A stretch of DNA of 15,917 nucleotides. Origin: Bifidobacteriaceae bacterium (GTDB lineage Bacteria > Actinomycetota > Actinomycetes > Actinomycetales > WQXJ01). A program made the position numbers and the translations under genes. Where the stretch lies: assembly GCA_031278675.1 (NCBI GenBank), contig JAITJY010000059.1, positions 1-15,917 of the forward strand, read 5' to 3'. This document shows, in pieces, positions 8,801 to 15,917 of the stretch. How positions within the stretch are numbered: the first letter of the stretch is position 1; every line of letters starts with the position of its first letter. Below the pieces are notes generated by a model. The model worked only from the letters and a program-made list of their open reading frames with translations. It was not told the origin of the DNA and did no database searches.

Positions 8801-11413
8801 CAATGCCTGCGGTGGCTGCGCGGTCAGCATCAGCAGTTCCATCATGGCGGCGACGTTGCCCGTTAGCGCACCTTTGTCGACCGCGCGCCCAACGTCCCCG
8901 AGGACGTGGAGCGACTCTGCCTGACGCAGTTCTGGCCGCAAACGCACCTTGAGTTGCTTGGCACCCACCATCACCGCGAGATACAAGCGCTCCAGACTGA
9001 GCTGTGCGCTGATTCCAGGCTGAGCGGCGAGATCAGTCCAGCCCTTCAGGATGAGGGGACGGATCACGTCACGCATCGAGTAGGCCTGCAGGTTCGGCGC
9101 AAGTCGAGCGGCGACCTGACGCGAGTCGGAGAACGCCAGCACCTTGCGTCCTCGAAGTGGCGCGAAGTCCGAGTACGGTGCACTGGGTGGCTGCACCTCG
9201 ATCTGGCGGGTCACGAGTGCCTGGAAGGGCTGGTCACCCTTGGTCTGGTGATCCTGGACGGAGGAGCGCCCATAGCCGGCCAGTTGGCCGCAGACACCGC
9301 ACGGCTTGAACTCGCCGTTGGCCTCGGCCTGGTCGCCCCCGTCGTCGTCTTCGTCGCTCGTCACGGTCTCGCCGCTCCGGGGCTTCGGGATAAAGACGAC
9401 GCGTCTCCGGGTCGGTGCCTTCGGCGGGTCGAGACACCCCGTGACGAGATCAATCTCAGCGACTTGCACCTGTTCCGATGGGTCCTCGAGGAGAAGGTCC
9501 AGCGGGAACAATTCGGGAATCGACCCGGCCGTTGCTTGGAAGGCACCCCCCGGTTCGTGCCACAGGAACGACGGGTCCTGCAGGTTGTCGGTGTAGGCCC
9601 GCGCGTAGGCCGAGCCACAGTGACGACAGGTATAGAACTCGAACACCCGCGCCCCGCAATCGCAGGTGGCTTGGGGCTGGGCGTAGAGCTTCCCAATGGG
9701 CCCGGGACCGGTTGGAAGATCGCTGCGATCAACGGCGTCGCAGTCAGAGTCAAGACACGCCCAGAGTCCCGGCAGGCCTCGGAAGAAGGCGTGAACGCGA
9801 CACGGTAGTAGACCAGCCTCGTCCGGTGTCCGTCGTGCCGCGCTCCCCAGCGCGATCAGCGTCGTGACGGCCCTGTCCGCGAGCGGTGCCTCGACGCCCG
9901 GGAAGATGGTTGCACCAAGTTCGCTCACGGGCTGGGCCTTCTGCATTGTCTCGTTGACGAGCAGGTTCATCGGTCCATACGAGCCCAACGCCTCGTCGAG
10001 CAGCATGCCGATACCCCGGTCGTGATCCGTCACGCCTCGCTCATTCAGGAGTCCGGACACCGCAGTTGCCCACTCGGTGTCGCTGTCACCTGTGTAGAAT
10101 TCGTCCAGCGGTACGGCTGCCAGAAGGGCCGCGTCGGCAGCCGAACCCGTCGAGGCTCCTGCTCGGAGTGCCCATTGGCTGGTGACGGTGCGGAAGTCGC
10201 CGGGGTCTTTGCCCGTCAGTTGGGCCGCGAACGAACGGGCATACTCGGCGGTGGTGAAGCTGGCGCTGGTGGTGATGACCTGCAGGCGCTCGGGAGCGAT
10301 GCCGAGGCGCGACCGGAGTCGACGGAGCAACAGCGCGACCTCGGCTCCGGCAGCCCCTCGGTAGAGGTGTGCCTCATCGACCACCAGAAGGAGCTTCTGC
10401 TCCGGGTTGTCAGCCAACCACTGACGTGTGTGGTCAAAGACAGGCCGCTCCAGCGGCCGCATCAGCATGTACTCCAACATCGAGTAGTTAGTGATGAGCA
10501 CGTCAGGCGGTGCGGCCAGGACTTCGTGACGAGTCAGCAATTCCGGGTCATCCGGTTGCATCACGGCGCGCACGAACTGGTCGGTCTTGGGGTCCTTCCA
10601 ACGCGAACCCTTCGGCCCAAACCATGCCTTGAGGTCCGGCTTGGCGGGCCATTTGCCTCGCTGCTCCAGCTTCTCCTTCAGCACCTTGGCCTGAGCGTGG
10701 CCGGGGGCGGTGGGATCGGCAGCCTGGTCGATAAGGAGGAGATAGAAGCCCTCGATGGAGCCCAGCCGTTGCTGGTCCTTCTTCACGGTGCGGACCCCCG
10801 GGTACAGCGTGCGACTGGTGTAGCGCGCGAACCGTGCCGGTCGACCTGCCCAGGCAGCGAACTGGGAGGTCACACGGGGGTCGCCCAGTAACAGGCGCAG
10901 ACGTCCGAGTTGGTCGTTCACCAGCGCGTTCATCGGGTAGAGGATCAGAGCGCGGACCGCTGGGGCCTCAAACGACGACGGACGGTGTGCCGCCTCGGTG
11001 GCCAGCTTGGCCAGCATCGGCAACAGGAAGGATTCTGTCTTGCCGGAGCCGGTACCGGTCGTGATCGCAAGGCTCTTGCCATCACGCGACGTCCACTCCA
11101 GCGCCTCGGCCTGGTGGGTGTACGGCGGATCGTACAGCAGGCGGTCAAGCTGACCCATTTTCTGGGTGAGCATCCCGAACAGGGCATGTACCTCGGGATC
11201 GAGATCGAGTTCGGCGAAGCGACGATTCGTCTGGTAGCGGGGCGTGCTCTCGATGTAGGGGGCCTTGAACAGCACCCCCTCAGTCGTCAGGAGTTGGCGG
11301 CGCTGCTCGATGACGGTCGGGTGGCCGACGTGGTACGTCGCCTCGATGTAGTCCCGCAGGGCGGCCTGTATCTCGTCGATCGTCTCCGCGATCGTGGGCG
11401 CTTCAGTCGCCAC
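5846..11413 (-). CDS. Giant DEAH helicase with DUF1998 domain (Druantia DruE-like)
   Basis: An 1855-aa superfamily 2 helicase. The first RecA domain has a Q-motif-like YTHQAEAL (near 98), Walker A TGTGSGKTE (119-127), ILYPMNALVNDQ (motif Ia), ITNYSMLEY, DEAH in LLLVVDEAHLYRG (346-349) and TTSAS (motif III). The second has TTTMEVGIDIGSLSGVALRN near 1134 and QQRAGRAGRRG near 1155. Several zinc-ribbon cysteine pairs are spread between them (near 553-599, 704, 1015-1038, 1441-1470 and 1561). The DUF1998 cluster CPAGCDASCYRCLRSF lies near 1703-1720. Acidic linkers sit near 690 and 1310-1345, and the last 100 residues form a tail I do not recognise. Size and layout fit Druantia DruE better than YprA/MrfA (about 750 aa) or DISARM DrmA. 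The GTG start has GAGGAGG 7 nt upstream and overlaps the preceding stop by 11 nt. Predicted role: ATP-driven DNA translocation in anti-phage defence. Confidence 0.9.
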   Translation of the reverse strand: MATEAPTIAETIDEIQAALRDYIEATYHVGHPTVIEQRRQLLTTEGVLFKAPYIESTPRYQTNRRFAELDLDPEVHALFGMLTQKMGQLDRLLYDPPYTHQAEALEWTSRDGKSLAITTGTGSGKTESFLLPMLAKLATEAAHRPSSFEAPAVRALILYPMNALVNDQLGRLRLLLGDPRVTSQFAAWAGRPARFARYTSRTLYPGVRTVKKDQQRLGSIEGFYLLLIDQAADPTAPGHAQAKVLKEKLEQRGKWPAKPDLKAWFGPKGSRWKDPKTDQFVRAVMQPDDPELLTRHEVLAAPPDVLITNYSMLEYMLMRPLERPVFDHTRQWLADNPEQKLLLVVDEAHLYRGAAGAEVALLLRRLRSRLGIAPERLQVITTSASFTTAEYARSFAAQLTGKDPGDFRTVTSQWALRAGASTGSAADAALLAAVPLDEFYTGDSDTEWATAVSGLLNERGVTDHDRGIGMLLDEALGSYGPMNLLVNETMQKAQPVSELGATIFPGVEAPLADRAVTTLIALGSAARRTPDEAGLLPCRVHAFFRGLPGLWACLDSDCDAVDRSDLPTGPGPIGKLYAQPQATCDCGARVFEFYTCRHCGSAYARAYTDNLQDPSFLWHEPGGAFQATAGSIPELFPLDLLLEDPSEQVQVAEIDLVTGCLDPPKAPTRRRVVFIPKPRSGETVTSDEDDDGGDQAEANGEFKPCGVCGQLAGYGRSSVQDHQTKGDQPFQALVTRQIEVQPPSAPYSDFAPLRGRKVLAFSDSRQVAARLAPNLQAYSMRDVIRPLILKGWTDLAAQPGISAQLSLERLYLAVMVGAKQLKVRLRPELRQAESLHVLGDVGRAVDKGALTGNVAAMMELLMLTAQPPQALLRAMYATLTDKYYGLTSLGLASLREKASMTDELLSQLPAIPGVATTDDERLALLRLWLAQWSTPARGIWFPSMTQEWWRQKGGVKPHSGKFQTVERWLGTPAAKKVFKDSWLPAILPKFCEVQGNQYRLLAGNVALDISGLWGYCERCRFTQRPFPGSTKCVSCGADRVRTLDPETDDVFQARKGYYRQSAERALKTPDKPIMSIIAAEHTAQLNAAQSDAVFSRAEEYELLFQDVNVGLPRPGEQERAAIDVLSCTTTMEVGIDIGSLSGVALRNMPPSRANYQQRAGRAGRRGNAVATVVAFGSADTHDDHYFRNPDLMIRGDVDDPILTLDNDEIARRHVIAYLLQRYNQDRLPQIAPEDQPQLFEVLGTVRGFAGTTSPLNRTDFEEWLTEHEAALRVDVDAWLPSELKAQDRKTILDELVKKTLSEIDDALDLEPDGTLPEPTEGDAAPEDEEVEEGESGEDGAELPSEPRSQTNLLDRLLYKGVLPRYAFPTDVVAFHVFDRDKSEPFHTEFRYAPSQGLPIALSQYAPGKVVWIDNKEWTSGAIYAPVRKERFQAWRDKWLYFECQVCHYAKHFPYDQAERGEERDCPACGAVDKFGKAMDWMRPPGFAHRASDEPGTSPDDAPANSYATRAKLVAEGPEEEGAWDHVTDRLEQTYRRDTLLVTNTGSRSEGYTYCTLCGLIEPTKGATGVVSGTHPKPYPDEREPYCQGSASTRGLVLGTDFITDVLLVRLKVEKPITLRPELLSTQVALRTIAEALTIAATGELDVDASELQAEYRPALTPAGNHGLEAEIYLYDTLAGGAGFTRRVQGYGLSIFEKALERLETCPAGCDASCYRCLRSFRNRFEHGLLDRKVGAALLKYVLDGTMPTLDDVRLSRSIDKLMADLGSRDIDGIEFFKNEPVQVDGLGTVTAPLLARGKGRDRIFYIQSPLTRDRPPTQELWDAKELGGVPVYPVDDMVVMRNLPVASQQVLRWLT

Positions 11414-12497
11414 TGCTGTCCTCCTCGTAGTTCATCCAAAGCAAGTCAGTCAGGAATGCCGTCACGTCAGCGACTGCCGCTGCGGGCAGCCGAAATGAGA
11501 ACAGTGCCCCCGGCGTCTTCCCCAGCGCGAGGCCCGCGAACTGCACGTAGCGCTCGGCGAATCCGGGCAACGGCGAGAAGAAGTCAAGGGTCACGTCGGC
11601 ATTCGGGGTGGCACCACGACGCAGGCGGAACTGTTGCGGAACGTCCCGCTGGGCATCTACCGCCGCCTGATAGCGCCAGGCTTCATCCCGGCCCGGAACG
11701 ACAGGATCGTCTACGGGGAACTCGATCAGGCGCGTCGGTACCCCGGCCTCGACTTGGATCAGACACCACAGGTCGGCACCGTAAGCCTGGGGTTTGCGGG
11801 CCACAAAGTCACCGGTGTCTGTAGCAGTCGGTGTCCGCCATCGGCCCCGGTAGTAGCGCACCTTGGACGCCGGATCGAGCAACTTCAGCCCGTCGAGCTG
11901 GCCCGCATGGGCCGCCACGTCCAACCGGGTCCGGTGTCGTTCTATGAGGTCAGTCGGGGACTCCACTCTCGGACTCGACACCCATCGGTCCTTCGGTACG
12001 GCCTGAAGTCCCCGGGATCGCAACTGCTCCTCGGCGTCAGCCGATTCGATCGTCAGGATGCGTGTGTGGCCCTCGTGCGCGACAGCATCGGCTAGTTCGT
12101 CGTCAAGAAGGGGCGCGCCGAAAGGCCGGACACCCATGAGGAGATACGTGCCCGGAACGCGCTCGATGTAGGACGGTGGTGCGAGGTACAACAGCCGAGT
12201 AGATCGACCGCTGTCGCTGTCATGCCGAAGTTCCAGCAAGTCACCGGACGCCACGAGTCGATCGAGGATGTCGACCAGTTCGTCGCGCTGCACCTCGTTT
12301 CCGTGAAGTGGTCGCAAGGTCCCCAGCACCGCATCCACCAGCCGGCCGGGACTCGTGGGGCATATGAACGAGGCCGCGCGGCGCAATGAGGTTGCGGCTG
12401 CCTCCGCCGAGGACAAGCCGATCGCGTCGGCATCGAGACCTAGGGTCGCCACCGCGAGCGCTGACGCCTCTTCGGCTGTCAGTTTGGTGAGCTTCAC
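11403..12497 (-). CDS. Uncharacterised 364-aa operon protein (F), possible winged helix
   Basis: I do not recognise this family with certainty. The GTG start overlaps the stop of the preceding gene by 4 nt (GTGA) and has GGAGGT about 5 nt upstream. Residues 50-110 (LVDAVLGTLRPLHG to STRLLYLAPPSYI) have the pattern of a winged helix: helices followed by a beta hairpin. The remainder is mixed alpha/beta with no catalytic motif or membrane segment. RYYRGRWRTP and the C-terminal SFRLPAAAVADVTAFLTDLL look like conserved blocks. It lies between the 946-aa protein and the helicase, and all three are translationally coupled, which implies a complex. In Druantia type II a mid-sized protein (DruF) and a large one (DruG) precede the helicase; the order here matches that from memory, but I cannot confirm homology. 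A DNA-binding or adaptor role is inference. Confidence 0.8.
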   Translation of the reverse strand: MKLTKLTAEEASALAVATLGLDADAIGLSSAEAAATSLRRAASFICPTSPGRLVDAVLGTLRPLHGNEVQRDELVDILDRLVASGDLLELRHDSDSGRSTRLLYLAPPSYIERVPGTYLLMGVRPFGAPLLDDELADAVAHEGHTRILTIESADAEEQLRSRGLQAVPKDRWVSSPRVESPTDLIERHRTRLDVAAHAGQLDGLKLLDPASKVRYYRGRWRTPTATDTGDFVARKPQAYGADLWCLIQVEAGVPTRLIEFPVDDPVVPGRDEAWRYQAAVDAQRDVPQQFRLRRGATPNADVTLDFFSPLPGFAERYVQFAGLALGKTPGALFSFRLPAAAVADVTAFLTDLLWMNYEEDSSGD

Positions 12498-15334
12498 CAG
12501 GACCTCCGCTCCACGCCCTCGGCGTCGTTGAGTGCTCGTGTGCCGAGGACTGCGAATCGCGCTGCCCGGTAGAGGACCGGTGACTTCATCACTTGATCCA
12601 GAATCGACGCCGCCTCAGCCGCATCCCATTCGCTGAGGTAGCCGGGACGCCCAGCCAGCATGAGAAGGAACCGAGGCGCGTCCGGGAGTCCGGTGATGCC
12701 GCAGCTCGTGAGATGCGGCGTGATGACCTTGTGGAACCCGCGCAGCAAGTCCTCGGACTTGAGCCACTTGTGGAGGCTGTACGCGATGGTGTAGGCCAAC
12801 ACCTTGTGCTCGGGAGCGATGCCGACCGCATCCTTCATGCCGTCCAGGTGCTCAGCCGCTTCCTGTGCACCTGCCAGCTTCTGCTCAATAGCCGCCCAGC
12901 GGTTCCCGCCGATGAGCGTGCCGATGACACGCGCGATGGCGTCACCGACAATCTGCTGCTCGTAGACAGCGAAAGCATCTGCAGGAAGATCGGCGTCGAT
13001 CCAGAGACGGTGGCCGTGGGCAAGGCGCAGTATTTCCTTCGAGTTGGACTGTGCCGTGACGACCGGTCGAACGAGCGGCATATGCAGTAGCGCGTTGGGA
13101 TTGGTCGGCAGGACGGCGGCGGCGACCGCATCGCCTGCCCGGGCAATGGCCAGCCCACCGCGAGGGGGCACGTCGAACGGCGCAGTGGGGTCCTTTTGCA
13201 CTGCCGTCAATGGCAACTCAATGTCGTAGAAGTCCAGTGTGGTGCTGCCTCCGTCAGTCCGGTCGACAAGCGTGGCAACCATTTGGCCGTCGTGCGTACG
13301 AGCGAAGCGCCAGCGCAGGGGCTGGAAGCCACGTTCGGAGGACAGCGTGGCGAAGCCAACGCCGTCGCGCGCCACGGTCAAGCGACAGGAGTCGGCGTCG
13401 TCGTACACGTCGCTGAATCGCTGGTCCTTGCGGAAAGACTTGGCCACTGTCCGCCAGGCCGCCTCATCAAGCGGAAGCTGAACGCTGCGGCGTAGTTCGG
13501 CCAATGTCTGAGATTGGCCGTCCAGCAACGCAACGCGGAACTTAGTGTCCGCCCCCGGCGGGCCGTCGATGGTCACCACGGCGCGCTCGTCCCAAAGCTC
13601 GGCCATCGTAGGTCGTGCTGGTGACGCCAGTAGGCGAATCCCCTCACCGATGGCCGCACCTTCAGGGCGAACCTGCGGATCGCGAATGCTGACCACCAGC
13701 GAGCCTGCAGCGACCCGCCGATCTCCCTCGCCGAGCAGCGTCACCGCGACCTCATGGGTGCCAACCGGCAGGCCCTCCAGCGTGAATAGCAGTTCGGGCT
13801 CACCGGGTGACCACTCAAGGAAGTAGACCGCGCCATCCACAACAACGCGGGCGCGGTTCGGCAGCAAGTCTGATCGGATGCCGAGCATGGCGGGCTCACC
13901 CGCCAGCCACTCGACCTCACCCTCGCCATCCCACGCACTGGCGACAAGGCCGACCGGTCGGATCGCAACGTGCGAGTCGACGGCAAGACCGGCGCCCCGG
14001 AGTGCCGCCTCCTCGCTCTCACTGAGTTGGGGCGGCATCAGGAGCTCGTAGGCCTTGACCCCCTGGACAGCGATGGCGGTCTCGGCAGTCCAGGGCACGG
14101 CCGGAGCCCCGAGCGTGTCAGCACCGACAAGGACGTAGTGATGTCCGGGGCGAACGAACTTGCCCTTGACCTCGATGGCGAGACCTGTGCCCTGGCTACG
14201 GAACAGCCACCAGGGTCCCTTCGTGATGACGCACTGGTCAGCCAGCAGGCGGTTGGTCTCGTTGTCACCGCGCTCAAGCCTGAGGAATGGCCGGTCCGGA
14301 CGAGGCCACTGCGCAAAGCGCACCTCCTGCCCCGAGTACAGAAGTCCGCTGGGCGGGATCGGGCGGGCACTACCATCCACAGCCGCGCGGGATTCCCGGA
14401 GTTGGCTGTAGACCTTCGGCAGTCCCGCACCAAGAACAGTGAGGTCCGGCAACTCCGCGTAGGCGTTCCAGCCGCCGTCCTGCCGCAGGAATAGGCGGGG
14501 ATCGGTAGCCCGCGGCAGCCTTCTCGACGTGGTTTCTCCCGTAGTCGCCGCTCCCTCGGTTCGGAAACCACGCACTCGCCTGGCCGACGCTCGCGCCGAC
14601 TTCAACCAGTGGCGGGCCTTCTGTTCTTCCGATAACCCGTCAACGATGCGGGCGAGCGTCTGAGCGGACAGGTAGGGCGTCGGCTCGTTCTCCCCCGAGA
14701 GCAATGCGACCGCGACCTGCCCAACTAGCGTGGTGTTCTCGCAGAAGATGCGGAAGCGCTCGCTGTAGGTCGAGACACGACGAGCCAGCCGGATACCCAG
14801 CGCCTCGGGATCATCAAGCAACTCGGAGGTGAGTGCGCTTCTGAACTCAAAGAGCAGTTGGGCGAGATGCCGCTGCAGGTACGTAGGTAGGACGGAGTGC
14901 GTGATCGGCCACGCGATGATCGTGAAGTGGTTCGCCCACGCTCCAGTTGGGCGAGCCCCACCGTACTGATTGTGGAACCGCACGAACCAGTCCCGAATGG
15001 TTGACCGCTGCTGGCTGGTCCAGCGTGGGGTCAACGAGGAGAAAGTGGTCCAGTACTCGTCTCCCACATAGCCGTACCCTATCTCTGCGGCGTAGACCAC
15101 GAACGGCAGCCAGGTCGCGCGATAGTGGGCCAAGTCGTAGTCGCCGATCGCATCGCGCACTGCTCCTTTGAGGAGTTCAAGATCGTCCGGCGACAGGTCG
15201 TGCTCCAGCGCGAACACCGGCGAGGTCGGCTCCAACGCCGTACGCTCCTGGTGCAGCGCGGTGAAGTGGGCATCCAGCGTCTCGTGAAGGTACTGCAGCA
15301 GTTCAATCGTCGTCGCCGACGTTACATCGGCCAT
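12494..15334 (-). CDS. Uncharacterised 946-aa operon protein (G), possibly DruG/STY4851-like
   Basis: The frame is open to 15487, but I place the start at ATG 15334 (MADVTSATTIELLQYLHE), which has GAAAGGGGG about 8 nt upstream. The extra N-terminal residues run into sequence from another gene. Residues 1-230 are helical and strongly conserved in the truncated paralog upstream: FHNQYGGARPTG, AWPITHSVLPTYLQRHLAQL, FCENTTLVGQ. The middle (about 330-640) is beta-rich and repetitive in style (VRFAQWPRPDRPFLRLERG, VDGAVYFLEWSPGEPEL, LPVGTHEVAVTLLGEG), like stacked Ig-like or carbohydrate-binding folds. The end is helical again. No nuclease, methylase or ATPase motif is visible. It reminds me of large proteins of unknown function next to DUF1998 helicases (Druantia type II DruG, STY4851/ECs_5259 family), an identification from memory only. 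As first complete gene of the operon, coupled to F, it is probably a structural or recognition subunit. Confidence 0.8.
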   Translation of the reverse strand: MADVTSATTIELLQYLHETLDAHFTALHQERTALEPTSPVFALEHDLSPDDLELLKGAVRDAIGDYDLAHYRATWLPFVVYAAEIGYGYVGDEYWTTFSSLTPRWTSQQRSTIRDWFVRFHNQYGGARPTGAWANHFTIIAWPITHSVLPTYLQRHLAQLLFEFRSALTSELLDDPEALGIRLARRVSTYSERFRIFCENTTLVGQVAVALLSGENEPTPYLSAQTLARIVDGLSEEQKARHWLKSARASARRVRGFRTEGAATTGETTSRRLPRATDPRLFLRQDGGWNAYAELPDLTVLGAGLPKVYSQLRESRAAVDGSARPIPPSGLLYSGQEVRFAQWPRPDRPFLRLERGDNETNRLLADQCVITKGPWWLFRSQGTGLAIEVKGKFVRPGHHYVLVGADTLGAPAVPWTAETAIAVQGVKAYELLMPPQLSESEEAALRGAGLAVDSHVAIRPVGLVASAWDGEGEVEWLAGEPAMLGIRSDLLPNRARVVVDGAVYFLEWSPGEPELLFTLEGLPVGTHEVAVTLLGEGDRRVAAGSLVVSIRDPQVRPEGAAIGEGIRLLASPARPTMAELWDERAVVTIDGPPGADTKFRVALLDGQSQTLAELRRSVQLPLDEAAWRTVAKSFRKDQRFSDVYDDADSCRLTVARDGVGFATLSSERGFQPLRWRFARTHDGQMVATLVDRTDGGSTTLDFYDIELPLTAVQKDPTAPFDVPPRGGLAIARAGDAVAAAVLPTNPNALLHMPLVRPVVTAQSNSKEILRLAHGHRLWIDADLPADAFAVYEQQIVGDAIARVIGTLIGGNRWAAIEQKLAGAQEAAEHLDGMKDAVGIAPEHKVLAYTIAYSLHKWLKSEDLLRGFHKVITPHLTSCGITGLPDAPRFLLMLAGRPGYLSEWDAAEAASILDQVMKSPVLYRAARFAVLGTRALNDAEGVERRSW

Positions 15335-15917
15335 CTGGCTGCCCCCTTTCTGTGCTCGACCCGGGCTCGCAGGTATCAGTCTGGTGGAGGTGTCCGACAC
15401 TTTCGTCCGTTTCGGCCGGCAGGTCGGCGTCCATCGTGGTGACTCCCGGCCCCGCACCGCGCTGCGCCTGGACCGTCTGGCCCGCAAAGCGAGGGTCCCG
15501 CCCTCCTGTCAGCGCTTGAACATGACTGGCGGCTTGGGCGTTCTTTAGCCATGCCCGAGCATGCCGCTCGCTCATGACATCGGAAACAAGGCGGTCCAGG
15601 GCAGAGCGCGACAAGAACGGAGACTCATCTTCCTGGCCCACCAGGAGCGAGGAAGCCACTAGGCCAAGCAAGTCTGTGTTCTCACAGAACTGACGGGATC
15701 GCGTGCCGTACATTCCGGCGTGACCTGCCAGTTGCTCTCCCAGGGCAACCCGGTTGCGGACGTACTGGGCCGAGAGCGCTCGGTTGTCGTACAGCAGACG
15801 GGCGAGGTGCCGTTGCAGATAGACGGGGAGAACGGCATGAGTGATGGGCCAACTGATCTTCTTGAACTGAGCGGCCCATGGCCCCTGGGGCACGGCACCG
15901 CCGTATTCCTCGTGGAA
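15303..15917 (-). pseudogene. N-terminal part of a second G protein (copy A), truncated at its 3' side
   Basis: The frame enters from the right edge, so the true start is outside the window. The first visible residues, FHEEYGGAVPQGPWAAQF, align with FHNQYGGARPTGAWANHF of the complete 946-aa protein. The match continues through SWPITHAVLPVYLQRHLARL, FCENTDLLGL, PFLSRSALDRLV and ARAWLKNAQ, ending at DPRF near 15486. Identity is around 45% by eye, so this is an old paralog. Beyond 15486 the frame runs through non-homologous sequence and stops at 15303, inside the start of the complete gene. About 700 residues expected from the family are missing. If still translated, it overlaps the next gene's RBS and start by 32 nt and would affect its expression. 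Confidence 0.85.
15335..15485 (-). promoter_or_regulatory. Candidate operator/promoter region of the minus-strand operon
   Basis: This 150-nt stretch separates the end of paralogous coding homology (about 15486) from the ATG at 15334. It contains an 11-bp palindrome, GTGTC-C-GACAC (15390-15400), and about 15 nt closer to the gene a TGATAC box that could be a -10 element (15373-15378, minus strand). No good -35 hexamer is present; the palindrome covers that position. A repressor site overlapping a promoter is possible, but the evidence is only positional. The RBS GAAAGGGGG is at about 15343-15351. Confidence 0.3.

Noticed and set aside
5960..9808. Several long + strand ORFs (up to about 320 aa) opposite the helicase gene
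   Set aside because: They lie entirely antisense to a helicase with clear motifs, show no recognisable domain or good RBS, and are expected shadows of GC-rich codons.
5846..11413. Assignment of the locus to DISARM, Dpd or BREX
   Set aside because: No phospholipase-D, methyltransferase, TGT-like (DpdA) or PglZ gene is present; only the DUF1998 helicase is shared with DISARM and Dpd.
10022..12095. + strand ORFs of about 150-300 aa opposite the helicase N terminus and the F gene
   Set aside because: Arginine/glycine-rich shadow translations without motifs, antisense to coupled genes with good RBSs.
15335..15487. N-terminal extension of the 946-aa protein to a start at 15487
   Set aside because: The residues are low-complexity and Arg-rich, antisense-like in character, and an ATG with a strong RBS exists at 15334.
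1..15917. CRISPR arrays, tRNA genes or IS ends
   Set aside because: No regularly spaced repeats, cloverleaf with CCA/T-loop pattern, or transposase with terminal inverted repeats was found on reading both strands.

Overview
The window looks like an accessory, anti-phage defence-type region from a high-GC bacterium. An actinobacterium is my best guess, from the strong G/C third-position bias, several GTG starts and clear Shine-Dalgarno sequences. No tRNA, rRNA, CRISPR array or intact mobile element is visible.

Layout. A left operon on the + strand (about 1-4023) encodes a two-HTH DNA-binding protein (left-open), a GHKL/Bergerat-fold ATPase and a DUF4338 (Druantia DruA-like) protein. Facing it on the - strand (15334 down to 4628) is a tightly overlapping operon: a 946-aa protein with a conserved N-terminal region (called G here), a 364-aa protein (called F here), an 1855-aa DEAH helicase with a C-terminal DUF1998 zinc cluster, and a RecB/Cas4-like PD-(D/E)XK nuclease with an Fe-S-type cysteine set and an OB-like tail. 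Every junction in this operon overlaps by 4, 11 or 13 nt. The nuclease is split by a frameshift; a TGCC-TGCC tandem duplication accounts for it exactly. A giant DUF1998 helicase with a DUF4338 protein points to the Druantia family of defence systems. The exact gene set, with a GHKL ATPase and a Cas4-like nuclease, does not match a Druantia type I can name with certainty.

The main observation is that the window carries parts of two diverged copies of the same cassette. Copy A supplies the ATPase, the complete DUF4338 protein, a C-terminal ghost of a nuclease (about 4009-4182, - strand) and, at the right edge, the N-terminal part of a second G protein (about 15486-15917, continuing out of the window). 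Copy B supplies a C-terminal DUF4338 fragment (about 4181-4624) and the complete G, F, helicase and (frameshifted) nuclease genes. In both copies the DUF4338 gene converges tail to tail on the nuclease gene. Copy B therefore seems to have replaced the middle of copy A, giving a chimeric locus. The repeated arrangement is internal evidence that both operons belong to one system.

Proposed division of labour (inference): the helicase translocates on or unwinds DNA, the nuclease degrades it, the GHKL ATPase acts as an ATP-gated clamp or switch with the DUF4338 protein, and F and G are recognition or scaffold subunits. The HTH protein may regulate the left operon.
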